From positions 195,084,692 to 195,148,691 of the forward strand of contig OY992540.1 of the NCBI GenBank assembly GCA_963921195.1: a stretch of DNA of 64,000 nt, written 5' to 3'. Numbering within the stretch: position 1 is the stretch's first letter; each line of letters begins with the position of its first letter. This DNA comes from Pegoplata infirma (lineage: Eukaryota > Arthropoda > Insecta > Diptera > Anthomyiidae). Shown here piece by piece: positions 22,567 to 35,400 of the stretch. Under the pieces are notes generated by a model. The model had not been told where the DNA came from and made no database searches. It saw nothing but the letters and a program-made list of their open reading frames with translations. Position numbers and translations under genes: made by a program.

Positions 22567-23461
22567 TACGCTTTTTCTTGAAGTGAAGTATCCGCTATAG
22601 CTTCGCGAATTTATTTAAAAGCATCCTGTAAAAATAGAAAATTATTACAAAACATAAATTTTTAATTTAAAAAACTAGTAAATCCCATTGGTCTTTTGGT
22701 TAGGAGGAACACTTACTTTGTGATTCCATTTGTAACTCATCAAAACAGGTCTGGACTCCATTGGCTTTGCTATATAAATGAGTTTTTAGGTTTTAATTTT
22801 ATGACTAAAGGGAGGAATGGTGCCAACGCTTTTTATTGTAGTGAAGGATTCGCCATAGCTTCACCTGTAAAAATAGAAAATTATTACCAAACACTAATTT
22901 TTAACTATAAATCTATTAAACCTTATTGGTGTCTTCGGAATAGGGGTATACTCACTTAATCATTCCATTTGTAATTCATTGAAACAAACGTCTGGGACTC
23001 CATTGGTTTTGCTAAATGAATGGTGTTTTAAGTTATGACAGCAAAATTAACTTTAACACTTTTTTATCTTACATTTATTTATCTTTTAAAAAACTAATTA
23101 TTTATTTTTATTTATTAATTTATTTTAATTTTATTTATCAATTTCCTTTTTACGTTTTTATAAGACAAAAAATGAACGAAGCACGAACACAAAAATACAA
23201 AATGAAAATGGCGGTCTGTATATGTTTTTTTTGTTGTTTTCTTTCGATAAATTTTTGTGCAAGTAATTTGCGTTATTGTGCAAGCTACTTGGCTATTTTA
23301 CATAAAATACTAATTATGTTACTTTTAAATCGACAAGCATAATCTTAGCAAAAATTTGTTAAAAAAATTTTCAATCTGACACAGATTTTTTTTTGAGTGT
23401 ATGAACAAAATTTTACCAAGTAGGATTGCTCAATCTGACGCAGATTTTTTTTTTGCGTGTA

Positions 23462-23758
23462 GGTACTTTCAATAAAATCTACTGGCAACACTGACAAAAC
23501 CAGCTGTTTGTGTATTTTTTTTTTTTCATTCTCTTGTGTCGAATTCACTGATGCCAACTTTTTTTGACAAAAACCCGCTAAATCAGGAAAAAAAATCTCC
23601 AGAAAACACCAGATTCAAAAACAGAAAATAAATTTAGCTATTTAATAGCTAAATGTCATGAAATTTGAAATGTAACGGTTTTTTGAAAAATATAACTTTT
23701 TTTTTTTAAATAATGTTATAAAAATGCTATAAATCGAGAGTTTTTTTAACATAGTAAG
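23462..23758. other. gene-free spacer between nested complexes
   Basis: AT-rich, no feature recognised apart from T runs. Confidence 0.4.
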
Positions 23759-23930
23759 TAGAGATGAGAGCGTGACATGAATTTATCGTGATTCACGCGT
23801 GATCGTGAGTGAAATTTGATTTTACTCACGTGATCGTGAGTGCGCTTGATTAGAAAAAATATTTTCGTACGTGAGCGTGCGTGAGTAACTTTTGTTTCGT
23901 GACTTTGATAGTTTTGTGCTGTTTGAAACA

Positions 23931-25219
23931 CACGCAAAAAAAAAATCTGTGTAAGATTGAGCAATCCTACTTGGTAAAACTTTTTTCATACCAAAAAAAA
24001 TTTTTTACCAAATTTTTGCTAATATTATGCTTGTCGATGTTAAAGTAACATAATTCATTTTTTATGTAAAATAACCAAGTAGCTTGCTCAATAACGCAAA
24101 TTACCTGCACAAAAATTTATCGAAAGAAAACAACAAAAAAACAAAACAAATACAGACCGCCATTTTCATTTTGCATTTTTGTGTGCGTGCGTTGTTCGTT
24201 TATTTTTTGTGTTATAAAAACGTAAAAAGGAAATTGATATATAAAATAAAAATAAATTAATACATAAATAATTAGTTTTCTAAAAGATAAATAAATGTAA
24301 GATAAAATAATGTTAAAGTTAACTTTGCTTTCATCACTTAAAACACCATTCAATAAGAAAAACCAATGGAGTCCCAGACGTGTTTCGATGAATAACAAAT
24401 GGAATGATAAAGTGAGTATACCCGCATTCCGAAGACACCTATAAGGTTTAATAGATTTTTAGTTAAAAATTAGTGTTTGGTAATAATTTTATATTTTTAC
24501 AGGGTACTGCTTAATAAATTTTTGAAGCTATGGAGAATCCTTCACTACAATAAAGAGCGTGGACACCAATCCTGCCTTTAGTTATAACATTAAAACCTAA
24601 AAACCCAAAGCCAAGGGAGTCCATACCTGTTTTGATGAGTTACAAATGGAATGACAAAGTAAGTGTTCCTCCTTACCAAGAGACCAATGGGGTTAACCAA
24701 TTTTTTAAATTAAAAATTTATGTTTTGTAATAATTTTCTATTTTTACAGGATGCTTTTAAATAAATTCGTGAAGCTATAGCGGATCCTTTACTTCAAGAA
24801 GAAGCGTAGGCAGCAGTCACTCGAGAAAATTGTACAAAAAGGGTCAGTTGGTCGGTGGTAAATTAAATCCTACACAACATTTATTATATTAATATGGATT
24901 TATTCTGTGAAAATTTTAAATTCAACAAATATACAAATTTTTACAAAAATTTATTGAAAATTTATTTTAGCATAAATGTGGTAATTTTTAGCATTATTTT
25001 TAGTCAGCTTTTCAAATAATTTTGGTATATTTCACCATATTTCTTTTGGTATATTTTACCAAGTTTTTGCTTAAATAGCGTTAGCATTTTCTTCAAAATT
25101 TTTTACATAAGTGTTTTGGCTAAATTACGAAAACTACTTCGTCGGTTGTAGTTTTAGCATATTTTTGGTAAAATTATGCCAGATTTTTGCTCACTCCGAC
25201 ACAAGTTTTTTTTTGCGTG
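23931..25219. mobile_element. family P transposon, complete 1.29-kb copy
   Basis: Termini CACGCAAAAAAAAAATCTGTG (A end) and, complemented, CACGCAAAAAAAAACTTGTG (B end). CA lies on both sides in place of the TA seen at 17501. It is the reference for the broken copies at 10662 and 17501. The middle has two tandem units with splice-site-like junctions (separate entry). No transposase found, so it is non-autonomous; the TA target suggests a Tc1/mariner-type partner, but this is inference. Confidence 0.65.
24355..24800 (+). repeat. tandem exon-intron-like units inside family P
   Basis: Two copies about 245 bp apart. Each reads ...AAATGGAATGA(T/C)AAAG with a donor-like GTGAGTA or GTAAGTG directly after, then TTTTTACAG about 100 bp later and a conserved 'gaagctat(g/a)g(a/c)g(a/g)atcc' stretch. 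The minus-strand counterpart is in 22570-23010. It looks like a captured fragment of a host gene that was duplicated within the transposon. The source gene is not identified. Confidence 0.4.
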
Positions 25220-25552
25220 CAGAAAACAAGTAAAAAAATCGTGATTATATGGAATTTAATGGGTAATTAATACAAAATTGTGATTTAAATAAATTTTTAT
25301 AATTGTTTTAAGGAAATTAAATACTTTTTGTAAAAGAAATCGAAAACAGTAAAATAAAAATTTGTTAATTTAAATTTCGTGAGTCTTCGTGAGCATGAGA
25401 AAAATATTAGTTACTTACGTGAGAGTGCGTGAACGTGAGCAGAAAAACAATTTCGTGCGTGATCGTGTGTGAGCAATATTTTGATTTCATGATTTTTTTT
25501 TGATTTCATGCGCGAGTAAAAATTCACTCACGCGCCCATCTCTAATAGCAAG

Positions 25553-26254
25553 TCAAAAATCGAATACACCTGTTTTGGCCATACCAAATATTCGGTAAAA
25601 TTGTTACTATACAGCCAAAACCGAATCCGAATAATAAAAACAATTATTTATGTAGGAAAAACAAGCAAGAGTTTAATTAGACTTACAACGGAGGTCTCCA
25701 ATCTTCACGAAATTTGGATACGTATTTTTTTAGCGTCCCAAATTAAAAGGTATTTTAAAGACCTACTCTTGGTGCTAACAACGTGCCAAAAAAGTTAATA
25801 TTTTTTGACTTTTTAACAAAAATGTCCTTAAATTTTGATACTTCACTCAATATGATGAAAAGCTGTGCATGTTTGGCCAAGGGAAGTCACCCGGGGAAGT
25901 CTCCCTAGTGCCACCCGCGGATCTTTATGGAATTGGTTTCATTTTGTAGAGAAGAGAAATAAAGGCACATTCATTTTTTGTTATTGTTAACTTGTGGCTG
26001 GTAAAAATCGCTAGATTTCCCGCTGCCCGCTAAATCACTTTTTTTCCCGCTAGACGCAAAATAAAAACGCTAGTTTTAGCGGGAAAAACACCAAATTGGC
26101 AACAGTGGTCGAATTGATTCACTTGCATTTTTATTTAAAAAGAGTTTGCCTATTTAAAAACAAAGAAATTAAATAATTAATCACGAATTCTATAGTTGCA
26201 AACTTTTGGATTTATTTTATTGTGTTATTTGTAAATGTTAGACCTATAAACAAA
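25553..26254. other. upstream flank of the acid phosphatase locus
   Basis: 25690-25990 is a partial copy of the CAAGGGAAGTCTCCC MITE. 26000-26254 should contain the promoter and leader of the phosphatase gene. A TATA-like TATTTAAAAA lies near 26150, about 105 bp before the ATG, but I cannot fix the start of transcription. Confidence 0.4.
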
Positions 26255-26405
26255 ATGCGTATGTTATTACTAATTTGTGGATTGTTCTGCATTTTAAACG
26301 ACGCAGTTTTAGCACAAAAAGTTTTAAATGGAGATTTAAAAAACGATATAAATGATTTGGATATAGTGCATTATCAACCTGAACAAGTTCATTTATCATT
26401 TGGTG
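26255..26405 (+). CDS. sole signal-peptide exon of the phosphatase locus
   Basis: Codes 50 residues plus one base (phase 1) and ends with GTAAGT. The next codon is completed by AA in every cassette (33574, 41726, 46727), giving SFGE each time. No comparable ATG-plus-hydrophobic exon ending in this way was found at 37350-41725 or in the 274 bp at 46453-46726. It may therefore serve all three cassettes. Confidence 0.8.
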
Positions 26406-29400
26406 GTAAGTTTTATTTATTTTTATGTTTTTTATTGTGTTACTTTTAGCAATTTTGATTTACCTGCAATTGCACACAAAAAATAGGCCCCTCTCCTGAC
26501 TTAAAAATTAAAACTCCATATTAAAAATTGAGAGGAGCCTTGATTGCAAAAAAAGTAGGGTAACAGTGCAGTTTTCGGGGTACACAAAATTAAAAAAATA
26601 TATCGTTAAACTATATTCAATTTGAGCTATCTGCAGGCTTATAACATAGCAGATAGCTCAAATTGAATATAGCCCAACGATATATATAAGCCGCCCCTTT
26701 AGAATAAAAAAGATAATAAATCAAAATTATAGTTAAGGGGGTTTTGTGGTTCTAGGCCGCTCTAAGTTCAGGGGTTTCTGGTATGTGGGGGTACTCAATT
26801 TAAATATAAAATATTATTTTTACACTTTATTGCTGGGGAGCCAAATATGATTTGTAATAGTGCCTACGGTCAGTACCGTAGTACCGGGAATACCGGTATT
26901 CCCGGTTCTCGGTATTACCGGGAAATGGAACCGGTTTCCCGGTTCTTGAATTATTCCCGGTATTCCCGGGAATACCGGTATTCCCGGTTCCGGTTCTGAC
27001 GGTATTCCCGGCACTACCGGTATGTATATTTTGTAAAATTTTGTAAAATTACAATATATTCTTCGCTTTTACCAAAAAATAATACAAAACATGTGAAAAA
27101 CACCATTTCCTATTTTTTATGAATTTAAAGAAAAAAAATTAATTGATTTTTAAATAATTTTACAAACACAACTAAATATTTCTCAAATACTGATTAAATG
27201 GTGTAATCTTAATATTTTATGGTATGGTATTTTTTTTTTTTTTGTTTTTTGAGAACCGGTAAAAGGATCAGAACCGGGAATACCGGTATTCCCGGGAATA
27301 TATCTAGAACCGGGAAACCGGTACCAGAACCGGGAATACCGGTATTCCCGGGAATACCGAGAACCGGGAAATGGGGGGCACTAATTTGTAATTTTATTTA
27401 ATATTTTTTTTTTAGTTTTTTAGTTTTAAGAACTCAGTTTTTTATTATTACTATAGGTCCATTCGATTACCCAAATTTCTTACTATTTTTTTACTACAAC
27501 TGCAGTTGTCCATGGAAAGTTTTGTTTACTTTTTGTATTGAAAATTTCCAACTGTAGTAAAATTAGTAAAAAATAGTTGATTGTAGGGGGCCCCCGTAGG
27601 CTAGTTGGTAGCGTGCTAGCCTTTCAACGTGGGGGTCGTGGGTTCGATTCCCACCAGAACCCTTGGTTTTTTTCGCTACAACGAGACGACGGTCATTGAT
27701 ACCAGTTCTCGGTTAGGTGGAATTTATTAAAAAATGAGTTGTAAACAAATAGAAAGAATAAATAAAAATAATTGATCATGCGATCAAAAACTATTATTAT
27801 TATTACTATATTAGTTGATTGTAGTAAGGTAACCTTATGTAAAACGAGTATATTTGGCCTGGAAGGCTTTGTAGTACAAAACTGATTAAATAAATAAAAT
27901 ATTTCTGCGTAGCCGGGCTTCAGCTAGGTATTACAAACTCCCCACTTAGACCCCTGTGGACAGGATACCCCACAAAACCGCTATACCAATGTGTGGATAC
28001 GCAAATAAAAGATAGACTTCTCATGATTCAGCCCAAACGGCAAAACTTAGGCCGCTGTTCCAAAAAAAGTAATTCACATAAAAAAAGTGAAAATGAAAAT
28101 TTCCGAATTTTTTTGGTGTTCTAGATTTCACATCCGAAATTTTTTTTCGTTTTGTTTCACGTAAATAAAATTTGGTGGAAGTAAAACGAATGCACATTTT
28201 TCCTTGTAATTTTATAAATTTTAATTATTTGATTTAAACTTCGAATGAAAACGTGATCAAAAAAAGAATAAACATGATTTCATGTCATTCGGATATTTTC
28301 ATGTGTATTAAAAAGTTGTGAAAGACAGAACAGAGGCCTTAGTAAAACTTTTCTGCGTAGGGTCCCTCGTCAGGACTGAAGGATTACAAACTTCATAGTT
28401 GCATACATTTTGCAAGATATGTACTGTGAGCGTCAAAAGAAAGTGTACAGGTCTTAGATTGATAAAATTCGTTAACGACAAAGAAGACAATAAAACCCCT
28501 TATTATTATCAATCGACTATCATTTAAAAACATGCTATAATGGAAATTTTCCAAGCTTTAATTTAAGCTTAATAGAGTCCAGATTGAGCAAATATTAAAT
28601 GAGATACGGGGGTCGCGCTGGAAATTGAAAATTTTTGTAGATGTTTTTCAAAAAATTTGTAAAAAATATTTCTAATTTTATGTGTTGCAAGTTCAAACAT
28701 TAAAAATTTAACAAATGGTACAATAGTTTAAATTCAGTTATCAACTCATTTTTCTAACGACCCAATCAAAAATAAAAATTTTTTAAATGCAATAAAAAAA
28801 TATGCATTTTTTTGACCTCCAACTCTTTTGACCACCAATTTTTTGTAAACAAAGAAAAGATTTCATTGTTTGCTTATTTAAGTACATCTAAGTGTATAGT
28901 AAACAGATATGAAAATAATTAAAAATTTTCTTTGTTTACAAAAAATTGGTGGTCAAAAGAATTGGAGGTCAAAAAAATGCATATTTTTTTACAGCATTAA
29001 AAAAATTTTGGTTTTTGTTTGGGTAATTGGAAAAATGAGTTGATAACTGAATTTAAACCATTGTACTATTTTTTAAATTCTTAATGTTTGAACTTGAAAA
29101 AAAATCAACTTAGAAATATTTTTTAAAATTTTCCTAAAAAATGTCTACAGAAATTTTAATTTCTTGAATCTCATTTAATATTTGCTTAATCTGGACGCTA
29201 TCAAGCTTAAATTAAAGCTTGGAAAATTTCCTTTATATCATGTTTTTAAATGATAGTCTATTGATAATAATAAGGTGATTTATTGTCAACTTTTTCGTTA
29301 AGGAATTACATATATTTTAGACTTGTACACTTTCTTTTGACGCTCACTGTATATCTCTTTAAAGTTTAAAACGAAATCGATTATTTCACCGATTGTATGT

Positions 29401-32400
29401 AATTATCCAATCAGGTTAAATATGGAACCGTTAAAAAGTTAATTTCATTTCCGCCCTCGATATATAGTACTATAGTTTGTTTACATAGTATAAAAGCCAA
29501 GCAAACATTCATTTGGAACCAGCTCGACCCTGTAGCTATTCTAGCAATGAAATTATTAGGGTTCAAAGTTTATTATAGCTTTGTTTGTTTACTTACTACA
29601 AGTTACTATTTTTTACTCAATTTACTACTTTTGCTCAAAAACCGTTCGAGTACACATAAAAATAGTAAATATAGTAATCAATTTAAGAGAAAATTTATTT
29701 CTCTTTTACTTTATTTTACTACAATTTACCGGAAATATTTCAATGCGTAAGTATGGAGATTATGTCAAAAAAAATTATTGACAAATTTTTATATTTACAT
29801 ATAAAAAAAATATTTTGAAAACAACAATAAATCCAAATAAATATGCAGTCGGATACATGTGCATAATTAACAGGAAAATCTTTAGACCGGCTAGCGATGT
29901 CCGTCCGTTTGTAGACACCATGAATAAGTCCAAGCCAATGGCTAGACCGCTGAAGGAACAAATATGGTATGTCATACATATATTACTGGAAAAGCTTTGT
30001 TTATAAATGGGCAAAATCGGAAAGATTTCCCTTGAAGAACCAAAATAGTTCTAGAAAACCCCAATTTTATATGCTCCAACCACAGTATGAGGGTATATAC
30101 CCACTTCGTCATTCCATGTGCAACGATAACCGTCTTTCCGTCTGCGGAAGACTTGATACAGTAAAAAAAGTGCTACCCTCAAGCTGGCACGAAAAAATGG
30201 CTCAGAATCTGAGACTTTATCTACAGGAAAATGTTTCAGAATCTGTGGCTTTTTCTATAGCAAAAATGTCTCAAAATCTGAGACTTTTTGTATAGAAAAA
30301 ATGTCTCAGAATCTGAGAATTTTTCTATAGAAAAAATGTCTCAGAATCTGAGAATTTTTCTATAGAAAAAATGTCTCAGAATCTGAGAATTTTTCAATAG
30401 AAAAAATGTCTCAGAATCTGAGAATTTTTCTATAGAAAAAATGTCTCAGAATCTGAGAATTTTTCTATAGAAAAAATGTCTCAGATTATAAGATTTTTTC
30501 TATAGAAAAATTCTCAGATTCTGAGACCTTTTTTTTATAGAAAATATGTCTTAGAATCTGAGACTTTTTCTATAGAAAAAATGTCTCAGAATCTGAGACT
30601 TTTTCTTTACAAAATATGTATCAGAATCTGAGTTAAGTTCGGAGATGGATAAAATCGGAGCAGTTGAAAGTTCCACCTTTATGTCTCATGGGATCAGATC
30701 AGTTGGAAGTTCCACCTTTAAAAACTAAGACAACTCCAAAAAAACACAATTTTTTATGTTTTTTTTATTTTTGTATATTTATCTAATAAATGAAACATAG
30801 GAAATTCATCGACATGAACTTTTACCAAGTGGATTAAATGTGATTTTTAGCGTTTATAGAAAATTTCTTCTACTTTTATGTATAGATTCTAAAAATGTCT
30901 TCAAAATAAAATTTTAAAATATATTTTGAAGATTTGAATGATAAATAAATTTTACTATTTTTACTACTTTCCGTTTTTTTACTTTTTTTTGGGTTTTCGA
31001 CATATTGAGTAAAATTTAAAAAAAATCTCTTTTACTACTTTTACTACAAAAAAAGTAAACAAACAGACCTTATATTTATAATGATGTATTTTAGTTATAC
31101 CTTCCATATACATATTTAGACTAAATGGTATTAAAATTACCTTTCTAATGGTACCATATTTAATCCGATCGGATATTTAACTAAATATGGGGCGAAATTT
31201 GTATATGGGGACTGGGTCCGAAAATGTTCCAATCATAATTAGATTTGGTTACCAAAGTACACGTTAACCACCAACAAACAAAATAATAATCAAATATTTT
31301 CATTTTTTATGAATTTTGAAAAATTTATAAGGATATCGGGAGGGTGGTTTGTATGGGGACTACATATAGAATTGCTCCGAGGCTTGTCCTTATGCATGTA
31401 ATGTACACATTAGGGATATAACCAAAATAGGAACCTATCATAATCGTATGGGCAATTTTATACTGATAACAAAAAACGTTATCCGGGGACATTTTGGTCC
31501 AAAAACCTTCGGCACCGATTGCAATTTCTAAAACACCATAAATTTACATTTTTTATGTTTTATGGTGGGACTCCTTCCCATCCACCGTTTTTTGGCTTTT
31601 TGTCGTTTTACAACAAAAATAAAACAATAACAAATTTATAAAATGGTTTTCGACACTAGAAATACGGGTTTTCCGAATAAAAAAAAATATTAGCGAAAGC
31701 TTCATCGCGATCGGTGCCGAACCTTTTTTAGCATTCACGAAAAAAAGAACACACATTTCTTCTTGATTTTTCATGTACTTTCTAAATATGATAGGTCCTT
31801 TTTGATATTTGCAAGAAAACGCAAATGGTTATATCCCTAGTACACATCCCAGCAAAATTTTCGGTTGCAAAGAACCGATTGTGGAATACATGTCCGATCT
31901 AAACAAAAGCACCGTTTTTCGGTCGTGGTGTTCGTTTGAACATTAAGCAATTGAAAATCGAGTTAGGACATGTATTCATAAAATATAAGTAAAAATGGTT
32001 AAATTCGACTTGACCGAGTTCATAAATTCCCAAAGCATTTTTATATGGGCTCAAAATTTTTTTTCAAGTGATTAGAGGTATTCAGAGTCTTGTTGCCAGC
32101 CCTGGCAATATAGCAAAAGAGTACTTCTTTCAAAAAATACATGTATTTTGAAAAGTAATTTTAAAAAGTGCTCTTTTACCACCAGTGCCAGGGCTGGCAA
32201 GTAAGGCTCTGAATACCACTATTGTAATTTTTTTAACGTTAAGAATGTATTAAAAATATTTGACTAGAAAAGTTTTATTTTGAGTATTTTTGAATAAGAA
32301 TAAAACGTTTTTTTGAGTGTAAAAATTATTTTGAGTGAAAACTTTTTTTGAATATGTATAAAATATTTTTGAATGCCATTCAATAGTTAGCATGTTTTCA

Positions 32401-35400
32401 ACAGTCAGACAGGCGCACAGACATAGCTAGATCATGATAAAATCGTTTGGGATCACTTACATATATAATAGTGGTATTCAGAGTAGAGATGGGCGCTGGT
32501 CACGTAATTTGCGTGATTCACGTGAATCACGCGTGATGTGTGAGTGATTTTCATTTCAATCACGTGATTGTGAGTGAGCGTGAGCGGAAAAAAATCTGAG
32601 TGAGTGATTAGTGAGTGAGTCATTTATTTTTTGCGTGAGTTTGCGTGATTAGATTTTTGGATTTGCCCAATTTTTTTTTATTTTTTTGTAAAAATTTTTT
32701 TTTTTTAAGTTTGTTTTTTGTTTGGTAAGAAAATTTTATTGCGTGAGTAGATTTTGCGTGACTCACGCGTGAGCGTGATTGAATTTGGCGTGAGTCACAC
32801 GTGAGCGTGAGTAAGTTTTTTATTACTCACGTGAATAGTGTGTGAGCGTGAGTAAATAAAAAAATTGCGTGAGTGATTAGTGAGTGATTCGATAATTTTT
32901 TGCGTGAGCGTGAGCGTGAGTGAGTGTGAGTCAAAATCCACTCACGCGCCCATCTCTAATTCAGAGTCTTACTTGCCAGACCTAGTACTGGAGGTAAAAG
33001 AGCACTATTTCAATTTGCCTTTCAAAACACATGATTTTTTGAATAAAATACTCTTTTTCTACATTGCCAGGGCTGTCAGCAAGAATACCTATAAGGGTCG
33101 AACCAGAATCAAATGCGAAGCGCAAGACGTAAAAAAAAACAAACACATCAAATTTGAAATTTTTACGTCCGTTTGATTTAGGTAACTCACATTTAAATAT
33201 TAGAAACAAAAAATTATTGGGCGTTACGCCTTACGCGACGTAATTTAATTCAGGTTGGACGCTAATATATATTTCATTGAGTCCTAGAACAATATTTCGA
33301 GGTATTACAACGAAATGAGTTCTTTATTCCCAGCACTCTATTCTATTTGTCCTACATTTTTTTATTTTAAAAATTAAAAAGTCAATGCAAAGTGATAATT
33401 GAAATTAGTTTAATAGGAAACATTAAAAGCAAAATATTGATAAGAAAACAATAACAACTAGATAATCTTTATTATTTTTTCTTTTGTTTCAATTAATATG
33501 TTTGTTTATTTCGTTTATATTTATTTAAAAAAAAAAAACTAAATAAAACAAAACAAATGATTTTGAATTACAGAAAGCCCCCATGATATTGTAGTAACTT
33601 GGTCAACACGCAATGACACTGAAGAAACAATAGTAGAGTACGGGGAAAATAATAAATTCACCTTCAAAACTCTAGGAACAAGAGAAAAATTTATAGATGG
33701 TGGGGACAAGCTTAGAACTCAATTTATACATAGGGTAATTAAAAAAAAGATACAACTACCTAATCCAATTGTAATTATTCAAATTGTTGACGGAAATTAA
33801 AAAATCGTAGTTTAAATTCGGAAAATCAATAATATATTCAGAATAATAACACTGTGCTACAAAAAAAGTAATATACATTTCAAATAGTGTTGATTGCCTT
33901 GTTAGACACCCTACAATATAACTTGATACATTTTTAGCCTATTTTATCAGAATAACCCTTATTATACTCAGAATGAAATTGTCTTTTTATAAAAATGTCG
34001 GTAGGTTGTTAAATAAACTTTTTCAGAAAAAAATTAATAAACTCGAAAAAGTTAAAAAGTAACAAAAATTACGGCCGCATTCAAAATGAAAACGAGTACC
34101 TAACATTGAGTGTCTGATGTTATTGTTCTTTAATCTTCATTATAATGATAAAATGATTGACTTCCATCGAGAGCCTTACTTTCCCTGATTGAAAATGGAG
34201 AATATAGAAAGTTAGACACTCGATGTTAGGCACTCCTTTTTATACCCTCCAACTATAGTATGGTTGTATACTCACTTTGTCATTCCGTGTGTAACGCATC
34301 AAAATATCGGTCTAGGACCCCATAAAGTATATGAAGGGCTTATTGTAAAACTCGATAAGCAACATTTAATTTTATTGTGGTTTTTCCCTTAAAACTTTTA
34401 AAATAATGTAGAAAATATAACTTCTGCGGAACTTTTATTCTCAATATACATGTACGAAAGGTTAAACCAAGACTTCTGCAAAAAATCTGTCAATGGAACA
34501 TCAGCAGAAGGCGAAAAGCACGATACAGTCTAAAAAAAAAGAGTTAGACTCCCGACGTTTGGCACGAATATGTCTTATGTTCCCAGGCAGGCTAAGTTCC
34601 TAAATTAGCAAAATCGGGCCAGGGGAAAAAAGTCCCCCTTTGAAGAACTAAACCAACCTCTGAAAAATATAATTTTTTACATGATTTTTTGTGTTTTTGT
34701 TTAACAAATGCAACATTTTTATGCTGCAAGAAGTTCACAGCTCTGCATTTGGAAGCTGAGAATTAGAAAATGTCGTTTTTTTTCGGTTCGCCCCCCCTTT
34801 TATGGGCGTGGAATAAAATAATCTTTTTAATTATATATATATATATATGTCCTTTATTTAATTAAATATAATATAAATACAAATTGTAGAATAAAATACT
34901 TAAATAAAATGTTCACGAAGAACATAGGGCGTCAACAAATTCTCTCCATTTATTACGATCTCTGGCAAGTAGCTTAATTTCGTTCCATGTTTTTTGAGCT
35001 GATTCGTGTTCATTTCGTATGCACCGGATCCATGTATTACGTGGTCGGCCTGGATGTCGTTGACCTTGAGGGTTCCACTCAAGTGCAGCTCTGGCAATAT
35101 CATTTGCTGGTCGCCTGAGAATATGGCCGATTCATGTCCATTTACGTTTCTTAATATCAAATTCGATGGGACAACAATCTGCCATATTCCAAAGGGCTTC
35201 ATTTGATACCCAATTTGGCCAGTATATACGTAAAATCTGTCTCAGACACCGATTCACGAAAGTTTGTATTTTCTTCATGGCCAGTTTTGTAAGGCTCCAT
35301 GTAGTGCAACCATACAGCAGCACAGATTTTACGCTACAGTTGAATAGCGTAATTTATGACAAACTTTTATTTCTTTAGTGCAAAAAGCATAAGAATAAAT

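Larger units (their letters stand above)
17501..23399 (+). mobile_element. inner family P transposon, swollen by insertions
   Basis: Starts CACGCAAAAAAAAACTTGTG (B end) after TA (17499-17500) and ends TTTTTTTTGAGTG before TA (23400-23401). The outer P sequence on both sides is continuous across the TA (compare the reversed copy near 24000), so this is a clean TA insertion of P into P. Own sequence is about 17501-17881, 18026-18060 and 22569-23399. The rest is three later insertions: 17882-18022, 18061-21748 and 21759-22566. Confidence 0.7.
16547..23461. mobile_element. nested transposon complex (outer family P remains)
   Basis: A family P A-end terminates at 23459 (GCGTG, then TA) and resumes on the left side as 'gtaatttgcgttattgtgcaag' at about 17375-17500. 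The two parts are separated by an inner P copy (17501-23399). The left boundary near 16547 carries a CACACGCAAAAAAAAA terminus but is rearranged, so the outer limits are approximate. Confidence 0.55.
23759..25544. mobile_element. hAT-type MITE split by a full family P copy
   Basis: Ends TAGAGATGAGA and GCCCATCTCTA; flanks ATAGTAAG (23751-23758) and ATAGCAAG (25545-25552), 7 of 8 identical. Its own sequence, rich in GTGAGTG words, is 23759-23930 and 25220-25544. The rest is the family P copy. Confidence 0.75.

Noticed and set aside
22696..23342. Open frames in family P as a gene
   Set aside because: The same sequence occurs reversed at 24117-24660 with stops and indels; it is transposon body. 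I kept only the splice-like tandem units as a finding.
26820..27401. Collagen-like open frames (PGIPVFPGIPG...) on both strands
   Set aside because: They are translations of CCGGGAATACCGG palindromes in a hAT-type MITE with an exact 8-bp duplication. Both strands give the same pattern, and there is no start context or splice partner.
27588..27665. Functional tRNA gene
   Set aside because: B box and T arm are fine, but the two halves of the acceptor stem do not pair, and the unit has a long body, an ATT tail and 13-bp target repeats. It is a SINE.
30195..30640. CRISPR-like array
   Set aside because: Units follow directly with a 35-bp period and no unique spacers, in a eukaryotic intron. It is a minisatellite.
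34900..35202. 100-codon minus-strand frame as an unknown protein
   Set aside because: A neighbouring frame of the same DNA reads as the C-terminus of an RTE-like reverse transcriptase, so this frame is a shadow.
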